DNA of 64,000 nucleotides from NCBI RefSeq assembly GCF_000015725.1, contig NC_008825.1:1178001-1242000 (forward strand). Direction: 5' to 3'. Source of the DNA: Methylibium petroleiphilum PM1. Lineage in GTDB: Bacteria; Pseudomonadota; Gammaproteobacteria; Burkholderiales; Burkholderiaceae_C. Made by a program: the position numbers and the translations under genes. The notes under the pieces are model-generated. The model ran no database searches and had not been told where the DNA came from. It saw nothing but the letters and a program-made list of their open reading frames with translations. Each line of letters starts with the position of its first letter. Positions within the stretch are counted from its first letter, which is position 1. Shown here piece by piece: positions 7,969 to 18,627 of the stretch.

Positions 7969-8958
7969 ATGAGTTTCTTCGCGGTCTTGCTGGCCCTCGT
8001 CATCGAGCAACTTCATCCCCTGCCACGCAGCAACGGCATCCACGACGCGATGGTGGTGTGGATCCGGTGGACCGGCCGCAACTTCGATGCCGGGCGCGAT
8101 CACCATTCCTGGGTTGTCTGGATCATTACGGTGGTGCTGCCCGCGCTGCTGGTGTTCGCGGTGCACTTCGCACTGGCGCACTTCAGCATCCTGCTGGCGC
8201 TGGTGTGGGACGTGCTGGTGCTCTACCTCACGCTCGGTTTCCGGCAGTTCAGCCACTACTTCACCGACATCCGCGACGCGCTGGAGCGGGGCGACGAGAT
8301 CGAAGCCCGCCGGCTGCTGGCTGAGTGGCGTCAGCTCGACGCCAGCGACCTGCCGCGCACCGAACTGCTGAGGCACGTGATCGAGCATTCGCTGGTCGCG
8401 GCGCATCGCCATGTGTTCGGCGTGTTCTTCTGGTTCGTGCTGCTGTCCACGCTCGGTCTGGGTCCGGCCGGCGCGGTGCTGTACCGCCTGGCCGAGTTCT
8501 CGAGCCGCTATTGGGCCTTCCGCAGCCGCACAGTGGGAGTGCCGATCAACGAGCGGCTGATGCAGCGCTCCCAGCAGTTGTTCGCCTGGATCGACCACCT
8601 GCCGGCGCGCCTCACGGCCTTCGGCTTCGCGGTGGTCGGAGATTTCGAGGCCGCGATCGAATGCTGGCGACGCGATGCCGGGCTGTGGCGGTCACGGAAC
8701 GACGGCACCATCCTGGCGGCGGCAGCCGGTGCGGTCGGTGTGCGCCTGGGCGGCAGCGCGCCGCCGCCGCTGCAGACCGATCAATCCAAGGACTTCGCCA
8801 CCGGCGCCAACCGGCAGGACACGGATGCAGTGGGCTCGACGCCTGGGCTCGCACCGGAACTCGGCCACCTTCGCAGCGTGGTGGGCCTGGTATGGCGCTC
8901 GGTGGTGCTGTGGATGCTGCTGCTGGCCTTGCTGAGCCTGGCCAACCTGATCGGCTGA
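7969..8958 (+). CDS. CobD/CbiB-like membrane protein
   Basis: A 329-residue protein, MSFFAVLLALVIEQLHPLPR, with several N-terminal membrane segments, a polar middle, and a final hydrophobic segment. The HVIEHSLVAAHRHVFGVFFWF stretch (residues about 138-158) and GPAGAVLYRLAEF match the CobD/CbiB/AmpE-like family, in which CbiB attaches aminopropanol to cobyric acid. No other cobalamin gene is present, and family members in Burkholderiales at this locus are usually unlinked to B12 synthesis. An AmpE-like or unknown envelope role is therefore equally possible. TATCAT lies 6 bases before the ATG with no ribosome site, which suggests a leaderless mRNA. Confidence 0.72.
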   Translation: MSFFAVLLALVIEQLHPLPRSNGIHDAMVVWIRWTGRNFDAGRDHHSWVVWIITVVLPALLVFAVHFALAHFSILLALVWDVLVLYLTLGFRQFSHYFTDIRDALERGDEIEARRLLAEWRQLDASDLPRTELLRHVIEHSLVAAHRHVFGVFFWFVLLSTLGLGPAGAVLYRLAEFSSRYWAFRSRTVGVPINERLMQRSQQLFAWIDHLPARLTAFGFAVVGDFEAAIECWRRDAGLWRSRNDGTILAAAAGAVGVRLGGSAPPPLQTDQSKDFATGANRQDTDAVGSTPGLAPELGHLRSVVGLVWRSVVLWMLLLALLSLANLIG

Positions 8959-8980
8959 GGCGCGGCGGCGGGGGGCCTCG

Positions 8981-9859
8981 TCAGGCCATTGGCGGCTGCT
9001 TGATGAAGGCGTCCACGTCGTCCAGCACCGGTGCCAGGAAGCGCAGCGGGCGCGCAAGCGCGCCCGCCAGTGTCACGTGATTCACTCGCTCGTAGAGATG
9101 CAGGCTGACGTTCGTGCCGTGTGACTCGAGGCGACGCGCGAGCTGAATGGTGTTGCGCTGCGGGTCGACCAACGAGTCCTTCGCGGCCGCGCCGAGAAAG
9201 CTGCGGATCGCGGCGCGATCGGCATACCGGATCGGCTGAGACTCGGGTGGAACCTCGGGGTGATGGAACACCGGGCGCACGTCGGGGTTGACGATCGGGA
9301 TGAAGTCGTAGGGCCCGGCCAGGCCGATCCAGCCGGCCAGCTGCCGCGGAGTGCAGTGCTCGGCGGCCAGCCAGCGCGGGTCGAGCGCCAGCATCGCGGC
9401 GTTGTAGGCGCCAGCGCTGTGACCCATCACGAAGACCCGGCCGGCATCGCCTCCCAGTCCACGCGTCTCGCCCAGCGTCCACGCCAGTGCCGCAGCGCAG
9501 TCACGCAGGAAATCGGGATAGCTCACCTGCGGATAGAGGCGGTAGTCGGCGATGACGGTCAGCACGCCTCGCGAGGCGAGCGCCTCGCCGACGAAGCGGT
9601 AATCGGCTCGCTCGCCGTTGTTCCAGGAGCCGCCGTAGAAGAACAGGGCGACCGGGTGGCCCGCGCGGGTCGCCGCGCGGGTCGGCGTGTAGATGTCGAG
9701 GCGCTGCCGTGGGTCCGGGCCGTAGGGCAAGTCGGCCTTCAGCGTGTACGTATCCGAGTCAGCCAGCGCATTGAGTACACGCGTCGGCGCACAGGCGGTC
9801 AGGCCCAGCGCCAGGCCGGTCAGGCCGCCGGTCCGCAGCAACGTACGTCGCGAGTTCAT
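8981..9859 (-). CDS. Alpha/beta-hydrolase esterase lipoprotein
   Basis: A 292-residue protein, MNSRRTLLRTGGLTGLALGL. A lipobox LTAC lies at about residues 22-25, so it should be a lipid-anchored periplasmic or outer-membrane protein. The mature part is a carboxylesterase fold: FFYGGSWNNGERADY (oxyanion region), the nucleophile elbow VMGHSAGAYNA (Ser), a later Asp, and ERVNHVTLAG with the His. It resembles the hormone-sensitive-lipase/kynurenine-formamidase-like group (BD-FAE family). Substrate is unknown. It lies head-to-tail after argH with a 43-base gap, so it may be read from the argH transcript. Confidence 0.82.
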   Translation of the reverse strand: MNSRRTLLRTGGLTGLALGLTACAPTRVLNALADSDTYTLKADLPYGPDPRQRLDIYTPTRAATRAGHPVALFFYGGSWNNGERADYRFVGEALASRGVLTVIADYRLYPQVSYPDFLRDCAAALAWTLGETRGLGGDAGRVFVMGHSAGAYNAAMLALDPRWLAAEHCTPRQLAGWIGLAGPYDFIPIVNPDVRPVFHHPEVPPESQPIRYADRAAIRSFLGAAAKDSLVDPQRNTIQLARRLESHGTNVSLHLYERVNHVTLAGALARPLRFLAPVLDDVDAFIKQPPMA

Positions 9860-9902
9860 TCGTAGAGGTACGCGCGTCGCCGGCGCCTGGATGCGGACCG
9901 GG

Positions 9903-11306
9903 TCAGCTACCGAGCCGTGTGCGATGCCGTGCGATCTGGAATCGCACCTGCGCCGGCGCGGTGCCGCCCAGCACCTGGCGCGCATCGAGCGAGCCGCGCA
10001 GCGTCAGCGCGGCATGGACATCGTCAGTGATCGCCGGATGGAAGGCCTGCAGGGCCGGCAACGGCAGCTCGCTCAGGTCGCGGCCCTGGGCGATCGCGGT
10101 CTTGACCGCATGGGCGACCACTTCGTGGGCATCCCGGAACGGCAAGCCCTTCTTCACCAGATAGTCGGCCAGGTCGGTCGCCGTCGCATAGCCCTTCAGC
10201 GCGGCGCGTTCCATCGCCTCGGGCTTGACGCTGATGCCGCCCACCAGTTCGGCGAAGATGCGCAGCGTGTCCTTCAGGGTGTCCACCGTGTCGAACAGTG
10301 GTTCCTTGTCTTCCTGGTTGTCCTTGTTGTAGGCCAGCGGCTGGCCCTTCATCAGCGTGATCAGCGCCATCAGGTGACCAACGACGCGGCCGGTCTTGCC
10401 GCGTGCCAGTTCGGGCACGTCGGGGTTCTTCTTCTGCGGCATGATCGACGAACCGGTGCAGAAGCGATCGGCCAAGTCGATGAAGCCGAAGCTCTGGCTC
10501 ATCCACAGGATCAGCTCTTCACTCAGACGCGACACGTGCACCATGCACAGCGAGGCGGCAGCGGTGAACTCGATCGCGAAGTCGCGGTCGCTCACCGCGT
10601 CGAGCGAGTTCTGGCACACGCCGTCGAAACCCAGCGTGCGGGCGACGCGCTCGCGGTCGAGCGGGTAGCTGGTGCCGGCGAGCGCGGCGGCGCCGAGCGG
10701 CAGCCGGTTGACGCGCCGGCGCACGTCGAGCAGGCGCTCGGCATCGCGGGCAAACATCTCCACATAGGCCAGCAGGTGGTGCCCGAAGCTCACCGGCTGG
10801 GCCACCTGCAGGTGCGTGAAGCCCGGCAGGATGACTTCGGCATTCGGCTCGGCCACGTCGACCAGCGCACGCTGCAGCGCCGAGAGCAAGGCGCCGATCG
10901 CGTCAATCTCGCCGCGCAGCCACAGGCGCACGTCGGTCGCGACCTGGTCGTTGCGCGAGCGCCCGGTGTGCAGCCGCTTGCCGGCGTCGCCGACCAACTG
11001 GGTCAGGCGCGCCTCGATGTTGAGGTGCACGTCCTCGAGGTCGAGCTTCCACTCGAACGCTCCCGATTCGATCTCGGCCACGACCTGCGCCATGCCGCGG
11101 ACGATGGCCGCGTGATCTTCAGCCGTCAGGATGCCCTGCGCCGCCAGCATCTCGGCGTGGGCGAGCGAGCCGTCGATGTCAGCCCGCCACAGGCGCTGGT
11201 CGAAATCGACGCTGGCGGTGTAGCGCTTCACCAGCTCGCTCATCGGTTCGGAGAACAGCGCCGACCAGGCCTGGGATTTCTTGTCGAGTTGGTTGTCGTT
11301 GCTCAT
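9903..11306 (-). CDS. argH: Argininosuccinate lyase
   Basis: A 467-residue protein, [20 protein letters not shown]. It carries the fumarase/aspartase-superfamily signature [12 protein letters not shown] (catalytic Ser loop), HTGRSRNDQ and LPGFTHLQ with the catalytic His. It catalyses the last step of arginine synthesis, argininosuccinate to arginine and fumarate, in the cytoplasm. Length is normal. It is divergent from the LytTR sensor kinase, the same arrangement as argH-algZ-algR in Pseudomonas. TACAAT on this strand near 11361-11366 is a candidate -10. Confidence 0.97.
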   Translation of the reverse strand: MSNDNQLDKKSQAWSALFSEPMSELVKRYTASVDFDQRLWRADIDGSLAHAEMLAAQGILTAEDHAAIVRGMAQVVAEIESGAFEWKLDLEDVHLNIEARLTQLVGDAGKRLHTGRSRNDQVATDVRLWLRGEIDAIGALLSALQRALVDVAEPNAEVILPGFTHLQVAQPVSFGHHLLAYVEMFARDAERLLDVRRRVNRLPLGAAALAGTSYPLDRERVARTLGFDGVCQNSLDAVSDRDFAIEFTAAASLCMVHVSRLSEELILWMSQSFGFIDLADRFCTGSSIMPQKKNPDVPELARGKTGRVVGHLMALITLMKGQPLAYNKDNQEDKEPLFDTVDTLKDTLRIFAELVGGISVKPEAMERAALKGYATATDLADYLVKKGLPFRDAHEVVAHAVKTAIAQGRDLSELPLPALQAFHPAITDDVHAALTLRGSLDARQVLGGTAPAQVRFQIARHRTRLGS

Positions 11307-11380
11307 GACCGGACCCGCCGGGCGGTGCTTGCTGCGGGTCGTGCAGGTTGTGGACAATCGATTGTAGGAGCCTGCCCCTC

Positions 11381-12520
11381 GTGACCCCCCCGATGCCTGC
11401 CGCCCATCCTGCCACCCGACCCGACGGTGGCGAGATCGCCGCGGCGGTCGACACCGCCCTGTTGAGCACCGGGTTCGGGGCGTTGGGGCCTGACAGCGGC
11501 CGTGATCCCGGCCGGCCTGCGGTCGTGCCCGAGCGCTTGGCTTTTGACGTCTGCCATGTTGGCGTGGTGTTGCGCGCGCTGCTGTTCGTGCACGGCGTGC
11601 TGGCGCTGGGTACGGCGTTCAGCGTCAGCGAGATCGCGCAGTGGGGCCTGCAGTTCGCCATCGCGTCCGGCGTCGCGATGCCGGCCTTGATGTGGTGGTT
11701 GCTGACGGCCTGCCTGGCGCGGCGCTGGTTGGCCCGGCGATCGGTGGCGCTGCAATGGACGCTGGCCACGCTGTGGGGTGGCGCATGCAGTGCCGCGGCA
11801 TGGTGGCTTTGGAGCTGGATGCAGTGGTCCAACCCCCGGGCGGTGGATGGCCTGCACGCGGCGGCCGGGGCCGCCACCGGGGCCGCGATGGCCGCCGCGT
11901 TCTTTCAATGGCTGAGGCAGCGAGCGAGGCTGGAGCAGCCAGCCGCGACGCGGGCCCGGCTGGCCGAATTGCAGTCGCGAATCCGGCCGCACTTCCTGTT
12001 CAACACGCTGAACACGGCGATCGCGCTGGTCCGTGTCGATCCGTCCCGCGCGGAAGCCGTGCTGGAGGACCTGGCAGAGCTGTTTCGGGTCGCGCTGAGC
12101 GACACCGGCAGCCAGGCTGCGGCGACCCTGCGCGACGAGGTCGAGCTGGCGCGCCGCTATTTGGCGATCGAGCAGATCCGCTTCGGTGATCGGCTGCAGG
12201 TGCGCTGGGAGATCGATCCCGCAGGCGATGCGGCCCGATTGCCGCCATTGCTGCTGCAGCCGCTGGTCGAGAACGCGGTGAAGCACGGCGTCGAGCCGGC
12301 CGCGGCCGGCGGCCTGTTGCGCGTGAGGACGCGGTTGCGGCGAGGCCAGGTCGAGATCCTCGTGGCCAACAGCGTGCCGCAGCAGGCCTCGGTGCCGGGG
12401 CATGGCATCGCTCTGCGCAACGTGCACGAGCGCCTGCGGCTGATGCATGACGTGGCGGCGCATTTCCAGGCCGGACGGGACGGCGACGTGTACCGCGTGC
12501 AGATCACCGTGCCGCTATGA
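11381..12520 (+). CDS. LytS/AlgZ-like sensor histidine kinase
   Basis: A 379-residue kinase. The GTG at 11381 is chosen because TAGGAG lies 9 bases upstream; an ATG at 11393 is the alternative. After a variable N-terminus come about four membrane segments, then the HisKA_7TM/LytS-type His box [17 protein letters not shown], and an ATPase domain with [16 protein letters not shown] and [13 protein letters not shown]. There is no PAS or HAMP domain. Its stop overlaps the ATG of the response regulator (ATGA at 12517), so the pair is translated together. The position beside argH matches AlgZ/FimS loci, but the signal is unknown. Confidence 0.88.
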   Translation: MTPPMPAAHPATRPDGGEIAAAVDTALLSTGFGALGPDSGRDPGRPAVVPERLAFDVCHVGVVLRALLFVHGVLALGTAFSVSEIAQWGLQFAIASGVAMPALMWWLLTACLARRWLARRSVALQWTLATLWGGACSAAAWWLWSWMQWSNPRAVDGLHAAAGAATGAAMAAAFFQWLRQRARLEQPAATRARLAELQSRIRPHFLFNTLNTAIALVRVDPSRAEAVLEDLAELFRVALSDTGSQAAATLRDEVELARRYLAIEQIRFGDRLQVRWEIDPAGDAARLPPLLLQPLVENAVKHGVEPAAAGGLLRVRTRLRRGQVEILVANSVPQQASVPGHGIALRNVHERLRLMHDVAAHFQAGRDGDVYRVQITVPL

Positions 12521-13287
12521 ACACCCCCGCTGCGCCCCTGCGTGTGCTGATCGTCGATGACGAGCCGCTGGCGCGCCTGCGGCTCGCGCAACTGGTGCGG
12601 GAGGTGTCGGCGGGCGGCGACCCGGCCGCCGAGGTTGCGGGCGAACTGGGCCAGGCGCAGGCGGCGCTCGACTGGCTGGCGCGGCAGGATGCCGACGTGC
12701 TGCTGCTCGACATCCAGATGCCCGGGCTCGACGGCACGGCCTTGGCCGCCCGGCTGCAGGCCCTGCCGCGTCCGCCGGCGGTGGTGTTCGTGACGGCTCA
12801 CGCCGAGCATGCGCTCCGCGCCTTCGAACTGGAGGCGACCGACTACCTGACCAAGCCGGTGCGGCGCGAGCGGTTGCAGGCGGCGCTCGTTCGGGTGGCG
12901 CGACGCTCGGCAGCGCCGGGGGCCACGGCGACGGTGCTGCCGGTGATCGTGGTCAGCGAGCGGGGACGGTTGGTGCGTGTGCCGGTGGCCGATGTGCTGT
13001 ACCTCAAGGCGGAGCTGAAGTACGTGACCCTGCGCACCGCGACGCACACCTACGTGCTGGACGATGCGCTGAGCGAGATCGAACAGCGGCTCGGCGACAG
13101 CTTCCTGCGCGTGCACCGCAATGCGATCGTCGCCAAGGCCGCGGTCAGCGCGCTCGAACGTCGCGCCAGCGAGGAGGAGGGCGCCGAAGGATGGGCCGTG
13201 CGCGTCGGATCCTCCGGCGAGTGGCTCGCCGTGTCGCGGCGCCAGGTCGGTGCGGTACGCGAAGCGTTGACGGCCAGCGGTCTGTAG
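12517..13287 (+). CDS. LytTR-family response regulator (AlgR-like)
   Basis: A 256-residue protein. The receiver domain has the acidic pair DDE at 14-16, the phosphoacceptor D65 in LLLDIQMPG and the KP pair in DYLTKPVRR. The C-terminal LytTR domain spans about 150-250, with VVSERGRLVRVPVADVLYL and FLRVHRNAIVA. It should bind direct-repeat DNA sites after phosphorylation by the adjacent kinase. In Pseudomonas and many betaproteobacteria this pair is followed by hemC; here an RNA methyltransferase gene follows instead. Confidence 0.92.
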   Translation: MNTPAAPLRVLIVDDEPLARLRLAQLVREVSAGGDPAAEVAGELGQAQAALDWLARQDADVLLLDIQMPGLDGTALAARLQALPRPPAVVFVTAHAEHALRAFELEATDYLTKPVRRERLQAALVRVARRSAAPGATATVLPVIVVSERGRLVRVPVADVLYLKAELKYVTLRTATHTYVLDDALSEIEQRLGDSFLRVHRNAIVAKAAVSALERRASEEEGAEGWAVRVGSSGEWLAVSRRQVGAVREALTASGL

Positions 13288-13337
13288 CGCGCGCACGCCG
13301 GGCGGCTGCGGCGAGGGCGCCACGGATAATCGGTGCA

Positions 13338-14597
13338 ATGCATCCATCCGCCTTGCTCGACCTCGCCAGTGAACTGCTGCGAGCCGTTCTGAAGCTCGAC
13401 GCGCCGGCCGACGGCGTGGTATCGGCCTACTTTCGCGAGCACCGCAGCCTGGGCCATCGGGAGCGCCATGCGCTGGCCGAGACCGTGTACGCGGTGCTGC
13501 GCCGGCGCCTGTTGTTCCAGCACCTGGCGCAATCCGGGCAGGGGTCGATGGAGCGACGTCTGGTCCTGCTGGGCTGGCAGGGCGGCGACGGCATTCTGCA
13601 GGCCCACGCTTCACCGCCGGAGCGCGAGTGGTTGGCGCGAGCGCGGGCGATCGACGTCGACACCCTGCCCGAGAAACTGCGCCACAACCTGCCGGACTGG
13701 CTGGCGACGCCGCTCAAGGGCGTGCTGGGCGAGTCTGAGTTCTGGGCACTGGCGGCCAGCCTCAATGCTGCTGCGCCGCTCGATCTGCGCGTGAATGCCT
13801 TGCAAGCCAAGCGCGAGGATGTGGCGGCGGCCCTGGCCGAGGCCGGCATCGAGGCCGGCGCCACGCCGCATTCGCCCTGGGGACTGCGAATCCGGGGCAA
13901 GCCGGCGTTGAACAAGCTCGAGCTCTTCAAGCGCGGCGACGTGGAGGTGCAGGACGAAGGCAGCCAGTTGCTCGCGCTGCTGACCGAGGCGCGGCGCGGC
14001 GAGATGGTGGTCGACTTCTGCGCGGGAGCGGGGGGCAAGACGCTGGCACTCGGCGCGATGATGCGCAACACGGGCCGCCTCTATGCCTTCGACGTGTCCG
14101 GGCATCGGCTCGACGCACTGAAACCGCGTCTGGCGCGCAGCGGCCTGTCGAATGTCTACCCGGTGCAGATCGCTCACGAGCGTGACGACCGCATCAAGCG
14201 GCTGTCGGGCAAGATCGACCGCGTGCTGGTCGATGCGCCCTGTTCCGGCTTGGGTACCCTGCGCCGCAACCCCGATCTGAAGTGGCGCCAGTCGCCCAAG
14301 GCGATAGAGGAACTGCGCGTGAAGCAGGCAGCGATCCTGGCCAGTGCGGCACGGCTGCTCAAACCGGGCGGGCGGCTGGTCTACGCCACCTGCAGCCTGC
14401 TGGCCAGCGAGAACGAGGCCATCGCCGAGGCATTCTCCACAGAGCATCCAGGCTTCGAAGCACTGGCCGTCCAGCCGGTTCTGGAGTGTTGCAAGGTCGG
14501 CGATGCAGGGACGCTGGTGCAGGATGGCTTTCTTCGTCTTTGGCCTCATCGGCACGCAACGGATGGCTTTTTTGCAGCAATTTGGCTGAAAAAATAA
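13338..14597 (+). CDS. RsmB/NOP-family RNA (cytosine-5) methyltransferase
   Basis: A 419-residue protein, MHPSALLDLASELLRAVLKL. An N-terminal helical RNA-binding region is followed by the Rossmann core: VVDFCAGAGGKTLAL (SAM motif), VLVDAPCSGLGTLRR (motif IV Cys) and LVYATCSLLASENE (motif VI Cys). Both catalytic cysteines are present. It is expected to make m5C in rRNA; whether it is true RsmB (C967) or a paralogue cannot be settled here. GATAAT lies 7 bases before the ATG and no ribosome site is visible, fitting leaderless translation. Two closely similar ATGGCTTT stretches occur near the 3' end. Confidence 0.88.
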   Translation: MHPSALLDLASELLRAVLKLDAPADGVVSAYFREHRSLGHRERHALAETVYAVLRRRLLFQHLAQSGQGSMERRLVLLGWQGGDGILQAHASPPEREWLARARAIDVDTLPEKLRHNLPDWLATPLKGVLGESEFWALAASLNAAAPLDLRVNALQAKREDVAAALAEAGIEAGATPHSPWGLRIRGKPALNKLELFKRGDVEVQDEGSQLLALLTEARRGEMVVDFCAGAGGKTLALGAMMRNTGRLYAFDVSGHRLDALKPRLARSGLSNVYPVQIAHERDDRIKRLSGKIDRVLVDAPCSGLGTLRRNPDLKWRQSPKAIEELRVKQAAILASAARLLKPGGRLVYATCSLLASENEAIAEAFSTEHPGFEALAVQPVLECCKVGDAGTLVQDGFLRLWPHRHATDGFFAAIWLKK

Positions 14598-14694
14598 AGA
14601 AATTCCATTGAAACAGTCGCCGCAGAACTTGCTCCAAGGCAAACAACCCCGGGAAAGTCCGTAGTTTCCCCGGGCCTTTCAGCAAGCCGACATT

Positions 14695-14700
14695 TACAAT
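14695..14700 (+). promoter_or_regulatory. Candidate -10 element for the desaturase gene
   Basis: TACAAT lies 24 bases before the chosen start codon, preceded by an imperfect GC hairpin (arms about 14647-14656 and 14665-14674) that may end transcription from the methyltransferase gene. No clear -35. Confidence 0.4.
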
Positions 14701-14724
14701 GCGGCGGCAATTCAAAGGATGGCG

Positions 14725-15948
14725 ATGGAACTGGTTTCGACGATGTGGAATGGCGCGATCAACGGCTTGGCCCACGGGTGGTTGCACGCGACCTGGTGGC
14801 AGGTGCTGCTGTGCACGCTCGTGTTCACGCACGTCACCATCGCCGCGGTGACGATCTACCTGCACCGCTCGCAGGCCCATCGCGCGCTGGATCTCCACCC
14901 GGCCGTGGCGCATTTCTTCCGTCTCTGGCTGTGGCTGAGCACCGGCATGGTCACCAAGGAATGGGTGGCGATCCACCGCAAGCACCACGCCAAGTGCGAG
15001 ACCGAAGACGACCCGCACAGCCCGCAGACGCGTGGCATCAAGAAGGTGCTGCTCGAAGGGGCGGAGCTTTATCGCGCCGAGGCCAAGAATGCCGAGACCC
15101 TCAGCAAGTTCAGCCACGGCACGCCCGACGATTGGGTCGAGCGTAACCTGTACACCCGATACAGCTGGCAGGGAGTGGGTGTCATGCTGCTGGTGAACGT
15201 GTTCCTGTTCGGCGCGGCGGGTCTGACCGTCTGGGCCGTTCAGATGATGTGGATCCCGATCAACGCGGCCGGCATCATCAACGGCCTCGGGCACTTCTGG
15301 GGCTACCGCAACTTCGAGGCGCCCGATGCCTCGACGAACGTGTCGCCCTGGGGCGTGATCATCGGCGGCGAGGAGTTGCACAACAACCACCACACCTACC
15401 CGACCTCGGCAAAGTTCTCGATCAAGCCCTATGAGTTCGACATCGGCTGGGTCTATATCTCGGTGCTGGTCAAGTGCGGTCTGGCTTCAGTGCGCAAGAC
15501 GGCGCCGAAGCTGGCGCTCGGCACCATCCGGCCGGTGGCGGACAGCCAGACGCTCGAGGCGATCATCGCCCATCGTTATGAATTGATGGCGGGCTACGGC
15601 CGTGAATTGAAGGCGGCCTGTCGCGTTGAACTGGCGCGCCTGAAGGCCGAAGGCCAGCAGCATTCGCCGAAGTGGAACCAGCTTCATCTGGCGCATCGCT
15701 GGCTGCACCGTGATGACGATCGCATTCCGCAAGCCGTGCGCCTGCAAGTGGAAACGGCGCGCGCGGAACACCCGGTGCTCGACAAGCTCGTCACGATGCG
15801 CGAAGAGTTGCGGCAGTTGTGGACCCGTACCAACGTGTCGGCCGAACAACTCGTGGCCGATCTTCAGGCGTGGTGCAAGAAGGCCGAGGAGAGCGGCATC
15901 GCCGCGCTGCAGGAGTTTGCGCTGCGACTGCGTTCCGCACACGCCTGA
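14725..15948 (+). CDS. Membrane fatty-acid desaturase (acyl-CoA/acyl-lipid delta-9 type)
   Basis: A 407-residue protein from MELVSTMWNGAIN. AAAGGA at 14714-14719 favours the ATG at 14725 over that at 14719. It has the three histidine boxes of di-iron desaturases: HRSQAH, HRKHH and HNNHH, between membrane segments. It introduces a double bond into saturated acyl chains, usually delta-9, for membrane fluidity. After the desaturase core there is a hydrophilic C-terminal extension of about 120 residues (from around VADSQTLEAI) rich in helix formers, common in betaproteobacterial copies. The gene stands alone with its own terminator. Confidence 0.9.
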   Translation: MELVSTMWNGAINGLAHGWLHATWWQVLLCTLVFTHVTIAAVTIYLHRSQAHRALDLHPAVAHFFRLWLWLSTGMVTKEWVAIHRKHHAKCETEDDPHSPQTRGIKKVLLEGAELYRAEAKNAETLSKFSHGTPDDWVERNLYTRYSWQGVGVMLLVNVFLFGAAGLTVWAVQMMWIPINAAGIINGLGHFWGYRNFEAPDASTNVSPWGVIIGGEELHNNHHTYPTSAKFSIKPYEFDIGWVYISVLVKCGLASVRKTAPKLALGTIRPVADSQTLEAIIAHRYELMAGYGRELKAACRVELARLKAEGQQHSPKWNQLHLAHRWLHRDDDRIPQAVRLQVETARAEHPVLDKLVTMREELRQLWTRTNVSAEQLVADLQAWCKKAEESGIAALQEFALRLRSAHA

Positions 15949-15973
15949 GGCGCTGATCGGGCTGAACGAAACA

Positions 15974-15995
15974 AGGCGCCTGCGGGCGCCTTTTT
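15974..15995 (+). terminator. Terminator after the desaturase gene
   Basis: GGCGCC at 15975-15980 pairs with GGCGCC at 15985-15990 around TGCG, followed by five T residues. It faces the terminator of rpmG 40 bases away. Confidence 0.85.
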
Positions 15996-16032
15996 CGTGG
16001 GCGGCACGGAGGATTGCGAATGGGCGGACAAC

Positions 16033-16067
16033 AAAAAACCCGCCGAGCCAAGAGGCCGGGCGGGTTT
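16033..16067 (-). terminator. Terminator after rpmB-rpmG
   Basis: Read on the minus strand, AACCCGCC...GGCGGGTT forms a GC stem around a loop of about 14 bases and is followed by six U residues (A-run at 16033-16038 on the plus strand). It lies 18 bases past the rpmG stop. Confidence 0.85.
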
Positions 16068-16084
16068 CGCGACCGCGCGAAGCC

Positions 16085-16252
16085 TTACTTCAGCTTCACT
16101 TCCTTGTAGGCGACGTGCTTGCGCGCCTTTGGGTCGAACTTCATCAGCTCCATCTTCTCGGGATGCAGCTTCTTGTTCTTGTCGGTCGTGTAGAAGTGAC
16201 CGGTGCCGGCTGTCGATTCCAGCTTGATCTTTTCGCGTCCACCTTTTGCCAT
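16085..16252 (-). CDS. rpmG: 50S ribosomal protein L33
   Basis: A 55-residue protein, [20 protein letters not shown], ending [10 protein letters not shown], matching the L33 form without the zinc-binding cysteines (the C- type). It follows rpmB after 16 bases, the usual rpmBG operon. The ATG at 16252 is preceded by GGGAGCTG; an upstream in-frame start would run into rpmB. Confidence 0.96.
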   Translation of the reverse strand: MAKGGREKIKLESTAGTGHFYTTDKNKKLHPEKMELMKFDPKARKHVAYKEVKLK

Positions 16253-16268
16253 GATCAGCTCCCGGGGT

Positions 16269-16502
16269 TCAGAGTTCGCCCTTGGCACGCAGGTCGGAGA
16301 CGACCTGTTCGATGCCGACCTTGTCGATGAGCCGCAGTGCCGCGTTGGTCACGCGCAGGCGCACCCAGCGGTTCTCGGTCTCGAGCCAGAAGCGGCGGTA
16401 CTGCAGGTTCGGCAGGAAGCGACGCTTGGTTTTGTTGTTGGCGTGGGAGACGTTGTTCCCCACCATCGGGCCCTTGCCCGTGACTTGACAGACGCGCGCC
16501 AT
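16269..16502 (-). CDS. rpmB: 50S ribosomal protein L28
   Basis: A 77-residue protein, [20 protein letters not shown], with [18 protein letters not shown] and the ending DLRAKGEL. This is L28 of normal proteobacterial length and lacks the zinc cysteines seen in some phyla. ACGGAGAAG lies just before the ATG. A TATAAT about 140 bases upstream is the likely promoter. It is the first gene of rpmB-rpmG. Confidence 0.96.
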   Translation of the reverse strand: MARVCQVTGKGPMVGNNVSHANNKTKRRFLPNLQYRRFWLETENRWVRLRVTNAALRLIDKVGIEQVVSDLRAKGEL

Positions 16503-16644
16503 GACGCTTCTCCGTTCGATGTGATGCAACACAGTGCGCAGAGCAGGTGAGGTGACTGGCAACCCGCCTGATGCGTACCCTTCCGGGCCTGCAGCCCGCG
16601 CAGCGCGGGCCCAAGGCACCGGGCCCTGTTCGGCAAAGACTGCG

Positions 16645-16650
16645 ATTATA
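16645..16650 (-). promoter_or_regulatory. Candidate -10 of the rpmB-rpmG promoter
   Basis: TATAAT on the minus strand within the 195-base gap between trxB and rpmB. It would give a GC-rich leader of about 135 bases. No convincing -35 at 16-18 bases. Confidence 0.45.
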
Positions 16651-16697
16651 GCCAGAACTCTGCCAGTCTCGACGATCCCAGGCCGTCGAGCGGACGA

Positions 16698-17753
<1,056 letters not shown>

Positions 17754-17867
17754 TCACAGCCCGGGGCTGGCTTGCAGCGCAGGACGGAATTGTAGGTAGA
17801 GCTGCGAGCAGTCCGCGTCAAGGGGGCCAATGGCCTCGATAGTCCAACCAGACCGAAGGATGCCGCG

Positions 17868-18536
17868 ATGGCCATGTTGTCCAACCTCGACCTGATCCGG
17901 CGCGTGCCGCTGTTCTCGCTGCTCACCGGCGAGCAGGCGCAGTCCATCGCCGAGGGCGTGGTCAAGCGTCGCTACCGCCGCGGCGAAGTGATCGTCGAGC
18001 AGGGCACCAAGTCGAACGCGTTGTACATCCTGCTGACCGGCCGGGCGCGCGTGGTCACGGCCGATGCGCGCGGCCGCGAAGTCATCCTCGCCGTGCTGCA
18101 GCCCGGCGACTACCTGGGCGAGATGAGCCTGATCGACAACGAACCGCACTCGGCCACCGTGCGCGCCGAGGTCCAGTGCGACGTGCTGGTGCTCGGGCGC
18201 CCCGAATTCGCGCGCTGCCTGCCGGAGAACTCCAGCCTGTCCTACGCGATCATGCGCGGCCTCGTCGCCCGCTTGCGTGCCGCGGACCGGCAGATCGAGT
18301 CGCTGGCGTTGCTGGATGTGTACGGTCGCGTCGCGCGCGCGCTGCTCGACATGTCGGAAGAAGGCGCCGAGTACAAACTGATCCGCAACAAGGTCTCGCG
18401 GCAGGATCTGGCCAAGGTGGTGGGTGCCTCGCGCGAGATGGTCAGCCGCGTGATGAAGGACCTGGAGGAGCGCGGCTTCATCCAGACGCAGGAGAACGGC
18501 TCGGTGCACATCATGGAGCGCCTGGCGCACCGTTGA
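17868..18536 (+). CDS. Crp/Fnr-family transcription regulator
   Basis: A 222-residue protein, [20 protein letters not shown]. The cyclic-nucleotide-type barrel occupies about residues 10-130 ([41 protein letters not shown]), and a winged helix with [29 protein letters not shown] lies at the C-terminus. The FNR iron-sulfur cysteines are absent. The [15 protein letters not shown] stretch is close to CRP's phosphate-binding cassette, so cAMP or another nucleotide may be sensed. AAGGA precedes the ATG. It lies between trxB (divergent) and ftsK. Confidence 0.9.
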   Translation: MAMLSNLDLIRRVPLFSLLTGEQAQSIAEGVVKRRYRRGEVIVEQGTKSNALYILLTGRARVVTADARGREVILAVLQPGDYLGEMSLIDNEPHSATVRAEVQCDVLVLGRPEFARCLPENSSLSYAIMRGLVARLRAADRQIESLALLDVYGRVARALLDMSEEGAEYKLIRNKVSRQDLAKVVGASREMVSRVMKDLEERGFIQTQENGSVHIMERLAHR

Positions 18537-18627
18537 TGTTCGGGCGTCGCCAGAGCCGGGCGCGGATGCCGTCGCGTCCCAACAGTCCGACACAGGGCCC
18601 GCAGTCGCTTCGGCCACAATCTGCGGC

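Noticed and set aside
18537-18627. Small gene between the Crp/Fnr gene and ftsK
   Set aside because: The 91-base gap has no start codon with a ribosome site and reasonable frame; it looks like the ftsK promoter region.
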